Notes: generated by a model not told the origin, from the letters alone. Shown: positions 31,338 through 40,836, counted from the first letter of the stretch. The stretch is DNA of 58,858 bases from CAZIAK01 sp964537035 (GCA_964537035.1 CAZIAK010000032.1:1-58858); one strand, 5' to 3'. Made by a program: numbers and translations.

Positions 31338-32875
31338 GCCGGTCCCAGAGCCGCCTCTTCCCCTTGCCACGGATCCTCTCTCTGGTGGTTGTTGTCATCG
31401 CGCTCTTCGCCCTCTGGGTGTTGGATGACCGTGACGATCAGTCGGTCACACCGCAGGGCATTGAACTCGGATATCCCATTGAGACCAGCGTGGCCCAAGG
31501 CCTCCTTGGTACGGCCGTCTCTCCTGGTGAGAGCGCTAGTGAGAAGCTGGCGCCGCTGGCTGCCGTGGAGGCTGTGGCTTTCTCTGAGTCGGGTGATCAG
31601 GCGCTGGAGCCCGACCCGTCGCTGACCGGCACAGTGGCCTGGAAGGATGGTCGCCCTGAAGCGGGCGTGACGGTTCTGGGCTGGCCTCGTTCAGCTTCAC
31701 CGTCACAGGATGAGGTCTTCGCCATGCTGGCGGGCGAGGGTGAGCCCGCCGAGTCGTTGGTCATGGCTGTCACCGATGAGCAGGGCCATTTCGTTCTCTC
31801 AGGCGTCGAGCGGGACCAGGTCTACCTGCTGACGGCTGGCGCGCCAGGGGTGTTGGGTCGCTGGGCTCTGGCCTCGGCGAGCGGGAGGCATGGTGGGCCC
31901 GCCAATCTTCTCGTGCGGGCGCACTACGCGGTGCTGGTTGAGAAGCTTGATCAGCACGGAGCGCCTCTCCTGCGCGCAGAGGCCAGCTTCGGTCCCGAGT
32001 ACGGCATGCGCATGCGGCAGTCGACGGCCAGTGCAGCCCCTGTCAGTGATGTCCATCGTGCTCTTCTGGGGCTGAGATCCCCCGACTGGGATCTCAGCTC
32101 GTCGGGGACGCTTTTGAGTTTCATGACCGATACGAACGACGAAACTGTGGGTCCAGTGTTCTTCGACGCCCATCACGCTGGCTTTCTCTCGCACCGGATT
32201 GAGTTTGACGCGCCGCGGACGACCCACGGGCTGGAGGTCGTCTCCCTCTTCATGGATCCGAGCCCATTACCCCATGGCCAGATCTACATTGAGCTGCTCG
32301 GTTGGGACAGCGGTCACGGGACCCGCGGTCTCGAGGCCGTAGGTGACACCGCCGCGACGCTGAAACTGGTCAATACGCTGACGGGGAAGTCGACCAGCTG
32401 TTCTCTCCGCGCGATCGGTGACGCTCCGATCCTGCTGGACAGCGTGCCCTACGGTACGTACACGGCCAGCCTGCTGCCCCAGTCAAACCTCGCGCGGCTG
32501 AGGCCCCTGGCGACCGAGGACATCGTGGTCGGTCCCACACCCGCCACGGTAATATTCGACGTGCGCTCACAGGGTCGCATCGAAATCTTCGTGGCTGATG
32601 ACGTGGCTCAGTTCATTCCTTCCTGGGCCATGTTCAACGTCTTCACGAAGACCCCGGCCTTCAACTCCTACACGGCGTTCTACTCGCCGCCGTACGTGCT
32701 GGAACAAGTGACGCCGGGAGACTACACCGTGTCGCTCTACGCGTTGGACGAGCCCGATGGGACAGGTTCACGCACTGTCGATATCACTGTGCGTGCAGGA
32801 GAGACCAGCACTGTCTCGATTTCAAATGCATCGAGTCACGAGGTCCCCGACGGTGTTCTGTGGGCGAAGCGCTAA
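31334..32875 (+). CDS. Membrane-anchored protein with carboxypeptidase-regulatory-like domain
   Basis: Protein of 513 residues. An N-terminal membrane helix (ILSLVVVVIALFALWVLDD) follows a short basic start. After a Ser/Ala-rich linker, SLTGTVAWKDGRPEAGVTV begins a carboxypeptidase-regulatory-like beta-sandwich, with TDEQGHFVLSGVERDQVYLL as its later strands. A second similar domain is suggested near the C-terminus (SPPYVLEQVTPGDYTVSLYAL). No catalytic site is visible. The start overlaps the previous gene by ATGA. Base composition looks slightly less GC-rich than neighbouring genes. The protein probably sits on the periplasmic face and binds or positions a partner. Confidence 0.7.
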   Translation: MSRSQSRLFPLPRILSLVVVVIALFALWVLDDRDDQSVTPQGIELGYPIETSVAQGLLGTAVSPGESASEKLAPLAAVEAVAFSESGDQALEPDPSLTGTVAWKDGRPEAGVTVLGWPRSASPSQDEVFAMLAGEGEPAESLVMAVTDEQGHFVLSGVERDQVYLLTAGAPGVLGRWALASASGRHGGPANLLVRAHYAVLVEKLDQHGAPLLRAEASFGPEYGMRMRQSTASAAPVSDVHRALLGLRSPDWDLSSSGTLLSFMTDTNDETVGPVFFDAHHAGFLSHRIEFDAPRTTHGLEVVSLFMDPSPLPHGQIYIELLGWDSGHGTRGLEAVGDTAATLKLVNTLTGKSTSCSLRAIGDAPILLDSVPYGTYTASLLPQSNLARLRPLATEDIVVGPTPATVIFDVRSQGRIEIFVADDVAQFIPSWAMFNVFTKTPAFNSYTAFYSPPYVLEQVTPGDYTVSLYALDEPDGTGSRTVDITVRAGETSTVSISNASSHEVPDGVLWAKR

Positions 32876-32940
32876 GGGATCGGGCTGCGCAGGGGCCAAC
32901 TCCAAGCCCCCGCTGACTCACCGGCCGTGCGGATGGCACA

Positions 32941-34152
32941 ATGCCCGCCGCCATGACCACCCGCTCGCCGATCAACGCCGATGTCCCCCTCGCTGCGCCA
33001 GGCGAGTTTGCGCCCCTGGCGCTCGGCGAGCAGATCTCGGTGTGGCCGCCGGTGGTCCTGGCGCCCATGGCCGGGGTGACCAATCCGCCCTATCGCTCGC
33101 TCTGTCGGCGGCAGGGGGCCGGGCTCTACGTGGCCGAGATGCTGCACTCGCGGGGGCTGGCTGAGCGTGATCGGCGCACCCTGTCCATGGCTTCGTTCGG
33201 TGACGACGAGACCGTGCGCTCCATTCAGATCTTCGGTGCGGATCCGCTGGCCATGGCCAACGCTACCGAGTTCTTGGTGCAAGAGCTGGGCGTGCATCAC
33301 GTGGACATCAACATGGGCTGCCCGGTGCGCAAGGTCACTGCTCGCGGCGGTGGTTCGGCCTTGCCCGCCCGTCCCCAGCTCATGGCCAGGTGCCTGGCGG
33401 CCGTGGTGGGGGCCGCCGGTTCGGTGCCGGTGACCATCAAGGTGCGGCTTGGCCTCGACGACGATCAGCTCACCTGGCAAGACGCGGTGGACATCGCCGC
33501 CGACGAGGGCGCCCGATGGATCGGCGTCCACGCTCGCACCGCCGCCCAGCTCTACAGCGGCAACGCTCGCTGGGAGGTGCTGGGCGAGATCAAATCCCGC
33601 GCGCGCCTGCCCGTGCTGGGCAACGGCGACATCTGGGAGGCCTTCGACGCCCTGCGCATGATGCGCTCCACCGGCGTCGACGGCGTGATCATCGGCCGCG
33701 GCTGCCTGGGACGCCCGTGGTTGTTCCGCGAGCTGGCCGATGTGTTCGCAGGCAAAGAACCAGACGAGCCGCCGAGCCTGGGCGAGGTGCTGGTCATCCT
33801 CCGCGAACACGGCCAGCTGCTGGTGGACTTCTTCGGCGAACGCAAGGGCGTGCTCGAGCTGCGCAAGTGGTGCGCCTGGTACACCAAGGGCTTCGCGAAC
33901 TCGTCACGGGCTCGCGATGCCTTGCAGCGCATCGAGACCCTCGCCGCCATGGACGAGCTGCTGGCTCACCTCGACCCGAGCCTGCCCTTCCCCCGCAAGG
34001 CGTTGCGCATCAGTCGGGGCAAGCGCGGTGGCAGCCAAGAGAAAGTGGCCTTGCCGCCCCAGTGGCTCGACCTGGCCGCCCGCGAAGCGCTGGATCAACG
34101 GGCGCCCGTGGCTCAGCGCGACGAACGCGACGAAGGAGGCGAGCGGGAGTGA
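32941..34152 (+). CDS. dus: tRNA-dihydrouridine synthase
   Basis: Flavin enzyme of 403 residues that reduces uridines in tRNA. VVLAPMAGVTNPPYR is the FMN-binding entry, VDINMGCPVRKV carries the catalytic Cys, VTIKVRLGLDDD and IGVHARTAAQLYSG follow, and LGNGDIWEAFDALRMM with GVDGVIIGRGCLGRPWLF are the FMN phosphate-binding motifs. It looks closest to the DusB group, but subgroup is an inference. A second in-frame ATG lies at 32953. Its stop overlaps the GTG of the next gene (GTGA), and the three genes from here to 35776 run as one overlapping operon. Confidence 0.9.
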   Translation: MPAAMTTRSPINADVPLAAPGEFAPLALGEQISVWPPVVLAPMAGVTNPPYRSLCRRQGAGLYVAEMLHSRGLAERDRRTLSMASFGDDETVRSIQIFGADPLAMANATEFLVQELGVHHVDINMGCPVRKVTARGGGSALPARPQLMARCLAAVVGAAGSVPVTIKVRLGLDDDQLTWQDAVDIAADEGARWIGVHARTAAQLYSGNARWEVLGEIKSRARLPVLGNGDIWEAFDALRMMRSTGVDGVIIGRGCLGRPWLFRELADVFAGKEPDEPPSLGEVLVILREHGQLLVDFFGERKGVLELRKWCAWYTKGFANSSRARDALQRIETLAAMDELLAHLDPSLPFPRKALRISRGKRGGSQEKVALPPQWLDLAAREALDQRAPVAQRDERDEGGERE

Positions 34153-34874
34153 GTGGTGAGAGGGAGTCGGGGCGCGATGATCCGGCGCCAGTCGGTGACG
34201 GTGGGGACGACGCGAGGGCTGGCGCTTCGGGCGCAGCAGGCGGCGGAGATTCTGCCGATGCAGCGGACAACGTCGCCCCTCGCTCCAAACCCACCGCCAT
34301 CGAACGGCCGCCTAGCGGTGCTGCCGATGCGCCGCCGCTCTTCGTCGACGAAGCGTTTCCGCCCTATCGCTTCGTGCCGGGAGTGACGCCGCACCCCTTC
34401 GCCCACGCCGACGGTTGGGGCTACGGATCGGACCGCCCGCCGCCGCCGCTGTTGGCTCCCGAGCTGTGGGCTGAAAACAAGGCCTACCTGCGGGGCTGCG
34501 ACTTCTTCAATCGGGGTTGGTGGTGGGAGGCTCATGAGGCCTGGGAAGATCTCTGGCACGTGGTCGAAGGGCACCACCCTCGGCAGTGGCAGCTGCTCAA
34601 GGGACTGATCCAGCTGGCGGCCTGCGCCTTGCAGCGAGAGCGTGGCGTCGACAAGGGCGCTGAGCGGCTGCTGGTGACGGCGGTGGCCTGCCTGGAGCGG
34701 GTGGCCAGCGGAGAGTTGTCTGCGCACTACTGCGGTCTGGATCTCGCGGCCCTGGCAGACGAAGCTCGGGCCCGACTCTCTCAGCCATGCCCCCGAGTCG
34801 ACGGCTTCTATCTGCGGCCCGTGCCCACCGACGCAGGCCCCACAAACGCTCGCTCAAATCCCGAAGACCCATGA
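34149..34874 (+). CDS. DUF309-family protein
   Basis: Protein of 241 residues starting at GTG 34149, inside the stop of the dus gene. The first ~70 residues are Gly/Ala/Asp-rich and look disordered. The conserved DUF309 domain follows: GCDFFNRGWWWEAHEAWEDL, then QWQLLKGLIQLAACALQRER. DUF309 proteins are small helical bundles of unknown function. The N-terminal extension is unusual for the family, although the overlap with dus supports this start. The gene ends in an ATGA overlap with the DUF429 gene. Confidence 0.8.
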   Translation: MSGERESGRDDPAPVGDGGDDARAGASGAAGGGDSADAADNVAPRSKPTAIERPPSGAADAPPLFVDEAFPPYRFVPGVTPHPFAHADGWGYGSDRPPPPLLAPELWAENKAYLRGCDFFNRGWWWEAHEAWEDLWHVVEGHHPRQWQLLKGLIQLAACALQRERGVDKGAERLLVTAVACLERVASGELSAHYCGLDLAALADEARARLSQPCPRVDGFYLRPVPTDAGPTNARSNPEDP

Positions 34875-35776
34875 CCAGCGACGACACGCCTTCCCGCAAC
34901 CTGCTCGGCATCGACGCCGCCTGGACCGCCAGAAACCCCACGGGATTGGCCCTGCTCCGTCCCGAGGGTGAGCGACCACGTTTGTTGCGCATCGCCCGTT
35001 CGTACGACGAGGCCCTCGCCATCGGTGAAGGCGAGTCCCCTGATTGGCTGGCTCCGGTGAAGGTCGGCCCGGACGCGTTCCCTGAGGTGCTGAAGTCCTG
35101 GGGCCCGGTGGCACTGGCCGCGGTGGACATGCCCCTGGCTCATTCACCGATCACCGGCCGCCGAGCCGCAGAGACCGCTGTCTCGAAGGCCTACGGCGGT
35201 CGCAAGGCAGCCGTGCACTCGCCGAGCGCCGAACGCCCTGGCGCCGTGGGTGTCCAGCTGCACAAGGCCTTGGAGCAGGCCGGGCTCTCGCTGCTCACGA
35301 CGAGTGACAGTGCGTTGGCAGTGGGGGCTACTGCCAACGCCACCGCAGGCAACGGGAGCCAAACGTTGGCGGCAGCTCCGTCTGCTGTGCCCGAGGGCCG
35401 CTGGTTCTTCGAGACCTATCCCCACGCCGCCATCATCGAGCTGCTGAAGCTCTCGCGGCGGCTGCCTTACAAGGTCGGCAAGCGCAGCAGCTTCTGGCCC
35501 TACGCGCCCGCGCAGACGCGCTGGCGTTGGGCGGCGGTGCAGCTCGACGTGCTCCGGGCCGGTCTCGATCAGGTGATCGAAGGCGTGGCCACCGCTGTGC
35601 CCTCAGCCCAAGAGCTGCTCACGGCGACCGAGAAGCGTCGGGGACCGATCTTGAAGGGTGTCGAGGACGCCCTCGACGCGGTGGTCTGCGCCTGGGTGGC
35701 CCAGGAGCTGCAGGCCGGACGCACGCGAGCGTTCGGTGACGCCGACGGTGCGATCCTCCTGCCCTTGCCGCGCTGA
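34871..35776 (+). CDS. DUF429-family predicted RNase H-like nuclease
   Basis: Protein of 301 residues from ATG at 34871, overlapping the previous stop. LLGIDAAWTARNPTGLALL gives the first acidic residue of an RNase H-like fold, AAVDMPLAHSPITGRRAAE the second, FFETYPHAAIIELL the third region, and DALDAVVCAWVAQELQAGRT the last helix. DUF429 proteins are predicted nucleases without a settled substrate. An insertion around residues 130-170 is Ser/Ala/Thr-rich. Third member of the overlapping dus-DUF309-DUF429 operon, which may point to a tRNA or nucleotide-related task. Confidence 0.82.
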   Translation: MTSDDTPSRNLLGIDAAWTARNPTGLALLRPEGERPRLLRIARSYDEALAIGEGESPDWLAPVKVGPDAFPEVLKSWGPVALAAVDMPLAHSPITGRRAAETAVSKAYGGRKAAVHSPSAERPGAVGVQLHKALEQAGLSLLTTSDSALAVGATANATAGNGSQTLAAAPSAVPEGRWFFETYPHAAIIELLKLSRRLPYKVGKRSSFWPYAPAQTRWRWAAVQLDVLRAGLDQVIEGVATAVPSAQELLTATEKRRGPILKGVEDALDAVVCAWVAQELQAGRTRAFGDADGAILLPLPR

Positions 35777-35879
35777 CGCTGACAACGGCGGGCCCAGCTG
35801 ACGAAAGCCAGGCAAGGCGCGACCGCGGCTGTTCACTGAACGGAGGCACCGAACACCCGTCGTCGTAGCGAGCCGTGAC

Positions 35880-37286
35880 TCAGCCAGCGTTGGCGTAGCC
35901 GTCGAACACCGTGCGCATCAAGATGCGGATGTCGAAGCCGAGCGACCAGTGTTCGATGTAATACAGATCGTGCTCGATGCGCTCGGCCAGGCTGGTGTCG
36001 CTGCCACGCAGTCCGTGGATCTGTGCCCAGCCCGTGATGCCCGGCTTGACCCAGTGCTTGTGGGCATAGCGGGGGATGCTGCGCTTGAAGTCGCCCACGA
36101 ACTCGGGCCGCTCGGGGCGCGGGCCCACCAGGCTCATCTGGCCCATGAGCACGTTGATCAGCTGGGGCAGCTCGTCGAGGTTCCAGCGTCGCAGCAGACG
36201 GCCCAGGCGCGTGCACCGCGCGTCGTTCTCGACGGCCATGACCGGGCCCGTATCGGCCTCGGCGTTCGTGCGCATGGTGCGAAACTTGAACATGGGGAAG
36301 ATCGCTCCCCGTGAACCCACCCGGTCTTGCACGAAGAACGCTGGGCCCTTGCTTTCGATGCGAATGACGGCGCCAATGAGGACCATCGGCACGCTGAACA
36401 GCATCAGCCCCATGAGCGACAGGGTCATGTCGAAGACGCGCTTGACGATGCGCTCGCCCAGGGCCAGCTCGTTGCTCACGAAGCCCATGACCGGCACGCC
36501 GCCGAGCTTCTCCCAGGTGGGCACCAGGTGTGTCGCGGGGAACATGGCCGAGGTGATGTGTACCGAGATGCCCTCGCGGTCGGCCACGGCGAGCACCTCG
36601 TCGAGACGTCCGGCGGGCAGGTCGTCCGGGTCGACGAGGACGTGGTCGACCTGGCCCTGATCGATGAGCGCGATGGCCTCGCCGGGGGACAGGAGCGGGC
36701 CCAGATCATCGGGGGCCGACTCGGCAGACGCTCCGACCACTTCGAGGTTCGCGTGGACCATGCGGCCCAGGGCGCCGAGCAGCCGGTGCAATCGAGGGGA
36801 GTCACCGAAGACCACCACCCGTGTGGTCCAGTCGGGCGCGTCCTTCAGGCCGCCAGCCACGGCGATCATGGTCAGCCGGGAGATCCACAGCAGGCCTGTT
36901 CCCAGAGCCGTGTACATCAGAATGATCAGCCGGGAGTAGCTGGGCGCGGCCCGTCCCGCAGAGGTGGCCGGTGGCACCAGAAAGCCCACCAGGATCAGCA
37001 CGCCGGTGGCGATCAGCGCGCCCCGCACCATCTCGCGCTTGCGCACCCGCTGGGGCGAGGGCAGCTCATCGCGGGAGCGGTAGAAGCCCATGGCGGACAG
37101 GGCCAGGGCGATGAAGGGCGCGGCCACGAGGTAGAGCCGAATGTACACCTCGGGGATCAGCGTATCCGGGTCGGGCAGCACCCATCCGACCTTCAGCACG
37201 TAGGCCATGGCGAAGGCCACGGCCAGCACGGACTGGTCGAGAAAAAAGAGTGCAACGCGGGCTGATTGCGTCCGTCTTGAGAACAT
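35880..37286 (-). CDS. Polyisoprenyl-phosphate sugar-1-phosphate transferase
   Basis: Initiating glycosyltransferase of 468 residues for exopolysaccharide. N-terminal helices (four or five, residues ~12-125) and a nucleotide-binding-like central region (VVVFGDSPRLHRLLGALGRM) precede the catalytic domain: FVQDRVGSRGAIFPMFKFRTM, DELPQLINVLMGQMSLVGPR and HWVKPGITGWAQIHGLRG. This matches the WbaP/undecaprenyl-phosphate glucose phosphotransferase family, which moves a sugar phosphate onto the lipid carrier at the inner membrane. It lies 39 nt downstream of a GT4 gene on the same strand, so both probably belong to a capsule or slime operon. Confidence 0.9.
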   Translation of the reverse strand: MFSRRTQSARVALFFLDQSVLAVAFAMAYVLKVGWVLPDPDTLIPEVYIRLYLVAAPFIALALSAMGFYRSRDELPSPQRVRKREMVRGALIATGVLILVGFLVPPATSAGRAAPSYSRLIILMYTALGTGLLWISRLTMIAVAGGLKDAPDWTTRVVVFGDSPRLHRLLGALGRMVHANLEVVGASAESAPDDLGPLLSPGEAIALIDQGQVDHVLVDPDDLPAGRLDEVLAVADREGISVHITSAMFPATHLVPTWEKLGGVPVMGFVSNELALGERIVKRVFDMTLSLMGLMLFSVPMVLIGAVIRIESKGPAFFVQDRVGSRGAIFPMFKFRTMRTNAEADTGPVMAVENDARCTRLGRLLRRWNLDELPQLINVLMGQMSLVGPRPERPEFVGDFKRSIPRYAHKHWVKPGITGWAQIHGLRGSDTSLAERIEHDLYYIEHWSLGFDIRILMRTVFDGYANAG

Positions 37287-37325
37287 GACCGGGTGCGAAC
37301 ACTCCTTGCGGGCGAGGGGGCAGCG

Positions 37326-38465
37326 TCAGCGTGGGAGCTGCAGATCTCCCAAGAAACGACCCATGGCTCGACGGTGAGATTCTAACGAGAAGAGAGCGGC
37401 CCTTGCCACAGCTGCCGAAGGATCGAAATGGGGCTCCCAGGCCTCGAAGCGGCGAATGCCGTCCAACAGAACGTCGGGCCCTGAAGACTCGGTGAGGATT
37501 CCGGTTTGCTCATGAACGATGGTCTCCGTGGCGCCCCCGCGGCCCAGGGCGATGACTGGCCGCCCGCAGGCCATGGCTTCGACGGGGACGAGTCCGAAAT
37601 CTTCTTCTCCGGGGAAGAGCAAGGCGCGGCATTGTTGATACAGGGAGCGGACTTCCTGATCGCTGGGCCGTGAGACAAAGGTGGTTTGGGGGCCCGCCAG
37701 GGATTTCAGCCGGGCGAAGTCCGGGCCGCCGCCGGCGACGATCAGGGGGCGGCCCAGGTCACGGCAGGCCAGGACCCCGTCGTCGAAGCGCTTGTAGGGC
37801 ACGGCCTGGCCCAAGAGCAGGTAGGGCCTGGAGTTGTCCCCGGCCCGGGGCGTATTGGGCCTGGGCTCGGGAGGCCGGAAGAACTCCACGTCCGTGGGCG
37901 GGTAGATGACAACCGATGGTCGCCCGTAACAGCGCTCGATGCGCTCGGCCACGGTCTGGGAGATGGCCACGAAATGGTCGACCTTCTTCGCTGCCCTGAA
38001 GTCGCTGCGCCTGACCGCTGCCAGCATGGTCCGGGCCAAGGGGCGAGCCAGGGCAGGGACTGACCGCTCGAGATAGAGCTCAGAGAGATCCCAGGCGTAG
38101 CGCACCGGGCTGTAGCAGTAGCAGACGTGGAGGCAGCCCGCCGGCACCTTCACCGTCTTGGCCAGGCTGGCGTCGCTGGTCACCACCAGGTCGTAGCCCG
38201 CCAGGTCGAGGCCACCGTAGAGCCGGGCGAAGAAGGGCAGGAAGGCCCGAAAGTGCCGCCGTCCCCAGCCCCAGCGTTGCAGGGCTGTGGTGTGCACCTG
38301 GCCCAGGCCCGGGGGCGGGGGGCAGACGTCCGGGTCGTGCACCAGGGTGAACAGGTCGGCGCCGGGGAGCAGTTCGGCCAGGGTCTCCAGGCAGCGCTCA
38401 CCGCCGCGGCGGGTCACCAGCCAATGATGGACGAGGGCGAGGCGAGGGCCGGGCGGTGACACCAT
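37326..38465 (-). CDS. Family 4 glycosyltransferase
   Basis: GT-B-fold glycosyltransferase of 379 residues. LALVHHWLVTRRGGERCLE is the N-terminal Rossmann entry, and YCYSPVRYAWDL and FVAISQTVAERIERCYG are acceptor-side features. GEEDFGLVPVEAMACGRPVI carries the nucleotide-sugar-binding ExxxxxxxE motif. It probably adds a sugar during exopolysaccharide assembly at the cytoplasmic face of the membrane. ATG at 38465 begins the conserved region; the same frame is open much farther but is antisense to the symporter gene there. The bases from 38466 to 38597 separate it from the divergent symporter. Confidence 0.9.
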   Translation of the reverse strand: MVSPPGPRLALVHHWLVTRRGGERCLETLAELLPGADLFTLVHDPDVCPPPPGLGQVHTTALQRWGWGRRHFRAFLPFFARLYGGLDLAGYDLVVTSDASLAKTVKVPAGCLHVCYCYSPVRYAWDLSELYLERSVPALARPLARTMLAAVRRSDFRAAKKVDHFVAISQTVAERIERCYGRPSVVIYPPTDVEFFRPPEPRPNTPRAGDNSRPYLLLGQAVPYKRFDDGVLACRDLGRPLIVAGGGPDFARLKSLAGPQTTFVSRPSDQEVRSLYQQCRALLFPGEEDFGLVPVEAMACGRPVIALGRGGATETIVHEQTGILTESSGPDVLLDGIRRFEAWEPHFDPSAAVARAALFSLESHRRAMGRFLGDLQLPR

Positions 38466-38597
38466 GGCGCCAGTGTAGCGGCGGGGGCGGCGAGTTGCGC
38501 CAGGGGAGCCGATCGCAGGCCCCTCAGCCCAGGTTGATCGCAGTGTTGGCTTCGCTCGCGGTGCGGTCTCGGCCACGGGCGGCGTAGACTGCCGCGC

Positions 38598-40061
38598 ATG
38601 CTGCCCCTGCTCGTCGTGACCGCCTACATGATCGTGCTCGTGTCCGTGGGCGTGGCGAAGTCGAAGTCGGTGCATGATCAGACCGGCTTCACCCTGGCGG
38701 GGCGCAGCCTGGGGCCCCTGGTGTTGGTGGGCACCCTGCTGGCCACCTGGACGGGCACGGGCTCGATCTTCGGCAACGCTGAGGAGGCCTACGGCGTGGG
38801 CTTTCCCGCCCTGGTGCTGCCCTTCGCGGCGGTGTTCGGCATCCTCGTGTTGCAGGTGATGATCCCCGGGGTGCGCCGTCGGGGGCGCTTCACCCTGCAG
38901 GACATCCTCGAGGACAGCTTCGGGCCAGCGGCGCGAGTGCTGGGCACCCTGACCCTGGTGATCGCGTATCTGGTCATCGTGTCCTACCAGATTCGCGCGG
39001 CGTCGGTGGTGCTCGAGCGGGTGTTGAGCGAGGCGGGCTTCCTGGTGGACGCCGGTCCCCAGGCCGCCCATGCCCTGTCCATGGTCACCGTGGCCGTGCT
39101 CATCGGCGCCTACACAGCCTTGGCTGGACTGATGAGCGTGGCCTTCACCGACGGCGTCAACGGCGTGCTCATGTTGGTGGGCGTCACGGCGGCCCTGCCC
39201 CTGCTCTGGTCGGCGGCGGGCGGGCTCGACGGCGTCATGGCGGCGTTGCCCGAGTCGGGCCGATCGTTCACCGGCCACTACTCGCGCTTCGACATCGCCT
39301 CGATCTTGCTGCCCTCGTTCCTGCTCGTGGTGGGGGACGCCAACCTGCACCAGCGCTTTCTCGCCGCGCCCACCACGGCGGCGGCCCGTCGCGCAGCCTG
39401 GTTGCTGATCCCCGGCGTGTTGATCGTCGATGGAGTGATCCTGCTCGTGGCCATGGCGGGACGGTCACTGCTGCCCGAGCTGTCCAACCCCGGGCATGTG
39501 ATTCTCGAGCTGGCCTTGACCCAGTTGCCGGTGGCCCTGGGCGCGCTGTTGGTGGCGTCGATCCTGGCCATCATCGTCTCGACCGCCGATAGCTACCTGC
39601 TGAGCAGCGCCTCGGCCTTGGTCCACGACATCTACCGACGCTTCTTTCGCCGCGAGGCCAGCGGCAGCCAGTTGCTGCGAGCCAGCAGGCTCACGGTTGG
39701 GGGGCTCACTGTCATCGCCCTGGGACTGGCCTTCACGTCGGACGAGTTCTTCTCCGTGGCGCTGTTTGCCTACACGATCTACGGCGTAGGCATCACGCCG
39801 CCCCTGCTGGCGGCGTTGTTCTGGCGCCGGGCCACGCCCGCGGGAGCGGCTGCGTCGATGGTCACGGCGACCAGCGTGGCTCTGTGGTGGAAGCTCTTCG
39901 ACCGCTCGGAGTGGGCGGCGCAACTGTTGGGCCAGCCTGAAGGCACCAAGGTCGACGCGGTGGTGCCCGCGATCATCGTGGCCGCCGTGGCGTTGGTGGG
40001 GGTCAGCTTGATGACCCGGCCGCGGGTGCGGGGTGAGGGCTCAACGCAGCCTGGAGACTAG
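38598..40061 (+). CDS. Sodium:solute symporter family protein
   Basis: Integral membrane transporter of 487 residues with about 13 hydrophobic helices, beginning LLVVTAYMIVLVSVGVAKSK. FTLAGRSLGPLVLVGTLLAT and WTGTGSIFGNAEEAYGVG are the sodium-site helices of the SSS family. LAIIVSTADSYLLSSASAL is the characteristic helix-8 motif with Ser/Thr sodium ligands. The solute cannot be predicted. It starts with ATG at 38598 immediately after a C-rich leader and has no obvious partner gene. Confidence 0.9.
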   Translation: MLPLLVVTAYMIVLVSVGVAKSKSVHDQTGFTLAGRSLGPLVLVGTLLATWTGTGSIFGNAEEAYGVGFPALVLPFAAVFGILVLQVMIPGVRRRGRFTLQDILEDSFGPAARVLGTLTLVIAYLVIVSYQIRAASVVLERVLSEAGFLVDAGPQAAHALSMVTVAVLIGAYTALAGLMSVAFTDGVNGVLMLVGVTAALPLLWSAAGGLDGVMAALPESGRSFTGHYSRFDIASILLPSFLLVVGDANLHQRFLAAPTTAAARRAAWLLIPGVLIVDGVILLVAMAGRSLLPELSNPGHVILELALTQLPVALGALLVASILAIIVSTADSYLLSSASALVHDIYRRFFRREASGSQLLRASRLTVGGLTVIALGLAFTSDEFFSVALFAYTIYGVGITPPLLAALFWRRATPAGAAASMVTATSVALWWKLFDRSEWAAQLLGQPEGTKVDAVVPAIIVAAVALVGVSLMTRPRVRGEGSTQPGD

Positions 40062-40196
40062 CCATGGATTGGCCCGACCGCGTCGAAGGGAACTCCACAC
40101 TGCTCATGGAGCACTCCTACATCGAGCGAGCGCGCCCGATCCTGCGTCAAAGGCAAGCCATGCTCGCCGCGCGCTTGGCTGCGGCTGGCCAGGGGT

Positions 40197-40808
40197 ATGG
40201 TGTCAGAGATGAATCACGTCAAGGCCCACAGCGACTCTCGCGTCACGATCCACATGGCGGCGAGCCTCGACGGCTTCGTCGCCCGAAAGGACGGCAGCGT
40301 CGACTGGCTCGAGACCTCGGACGAGTTCAGCGATGGCGAGGCCATGGAGCCAGAGTTCGTCGAGGCGTTTCTCAAGACGATCGACTGCTACGTCATGGGG
40401 TCACGAACCTACGAGACCGCGCTCCGACATGAAGCTCAAGGGCTGGGCTGGCCGTACGGCGACAAACCCACCTTCGTGCTCACGAGCCGGGAGCTGCCCC
40501 GCACCCGCGAGTCGGTCGAGTTCTATTCAGGCGACCTTGCGCAGTTCGTGAACGGGCACTTGCGCACCACGTTTCGCAGCATCTGGTTTGCAGGAGGCGC
40601 CACAGTCGCTGCCGAGTGTCTCCGTCTGGGGCTTGCTGATGCGGTGCGCTACACGATCTTGCCTGTCTTGATCGGTGAGGGGATCCCCTTCTTCGAGACC
40701 CACGACAGGGACACCGCTCTGCACCTTGCCGAGGTCAAGGCCTACAAGAGCGGCATGGTCGAACTCTGTTACGAGGTGGTGGGGCACCCGGGCAAGCCAA
40801 CCTCGTAG
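40197..40808 (+). CDS. RibD C-terminal/dihydrofolate-reductase-like protein
   Basis: Protein of 203 residues of the RibD_C/DHFR-like reductase family: RVTIHMAASLDGFVARKDGS is the family's first strand and loop, YVMGSRTYETAL the nucleotide-contact segment, and SIWFAGGATVAAECLRLGLA the NADPH-binding GG motif. LPVLIGEGIPFFE is the typical end. These proteins are NADPH-dependent reductases whose substrates vary; riboflavin synthesis is unlikely without a deaminase domain. ATG at 40209 is an alternative start. Confidence 0.85.
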   Translation: MVSEMNHVKAHSDSRVTIHMAASLDGFVARKDGSVDWLETSDEFSDGEAMEPEFVEAFLKTIDCYVMGSRTYETALRHEAQGLGWPYGDKPTFVLTSRELPRTRESVEFYSGDLAQFVNGHLRTTFRSIWFAGGATVAAECLRLGLADAVRYTILPVLIGEGIPFFETHDRDTALHLAEVKAYKSGMVELCYEVVGHPGKPTS

Positions 40809-40836
40809 GCCGACGGAGTCACCGCCGGGCCTCGGC

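Noticed and set aside
33390..34148. Upstream extension of the DUF309 frame
   Set aside because: It is a shadow of the dus gene, Arg/Gly/Pro-rich; the GTG overlapping the dus stop gives the sensible start.
38466..39350. N-terminal extension of the GT4 frame
   Set aside because: It runs antisense through the symporter gene and encodes His/Gln-rich sequence; the GT4 domain begins right at 38465.
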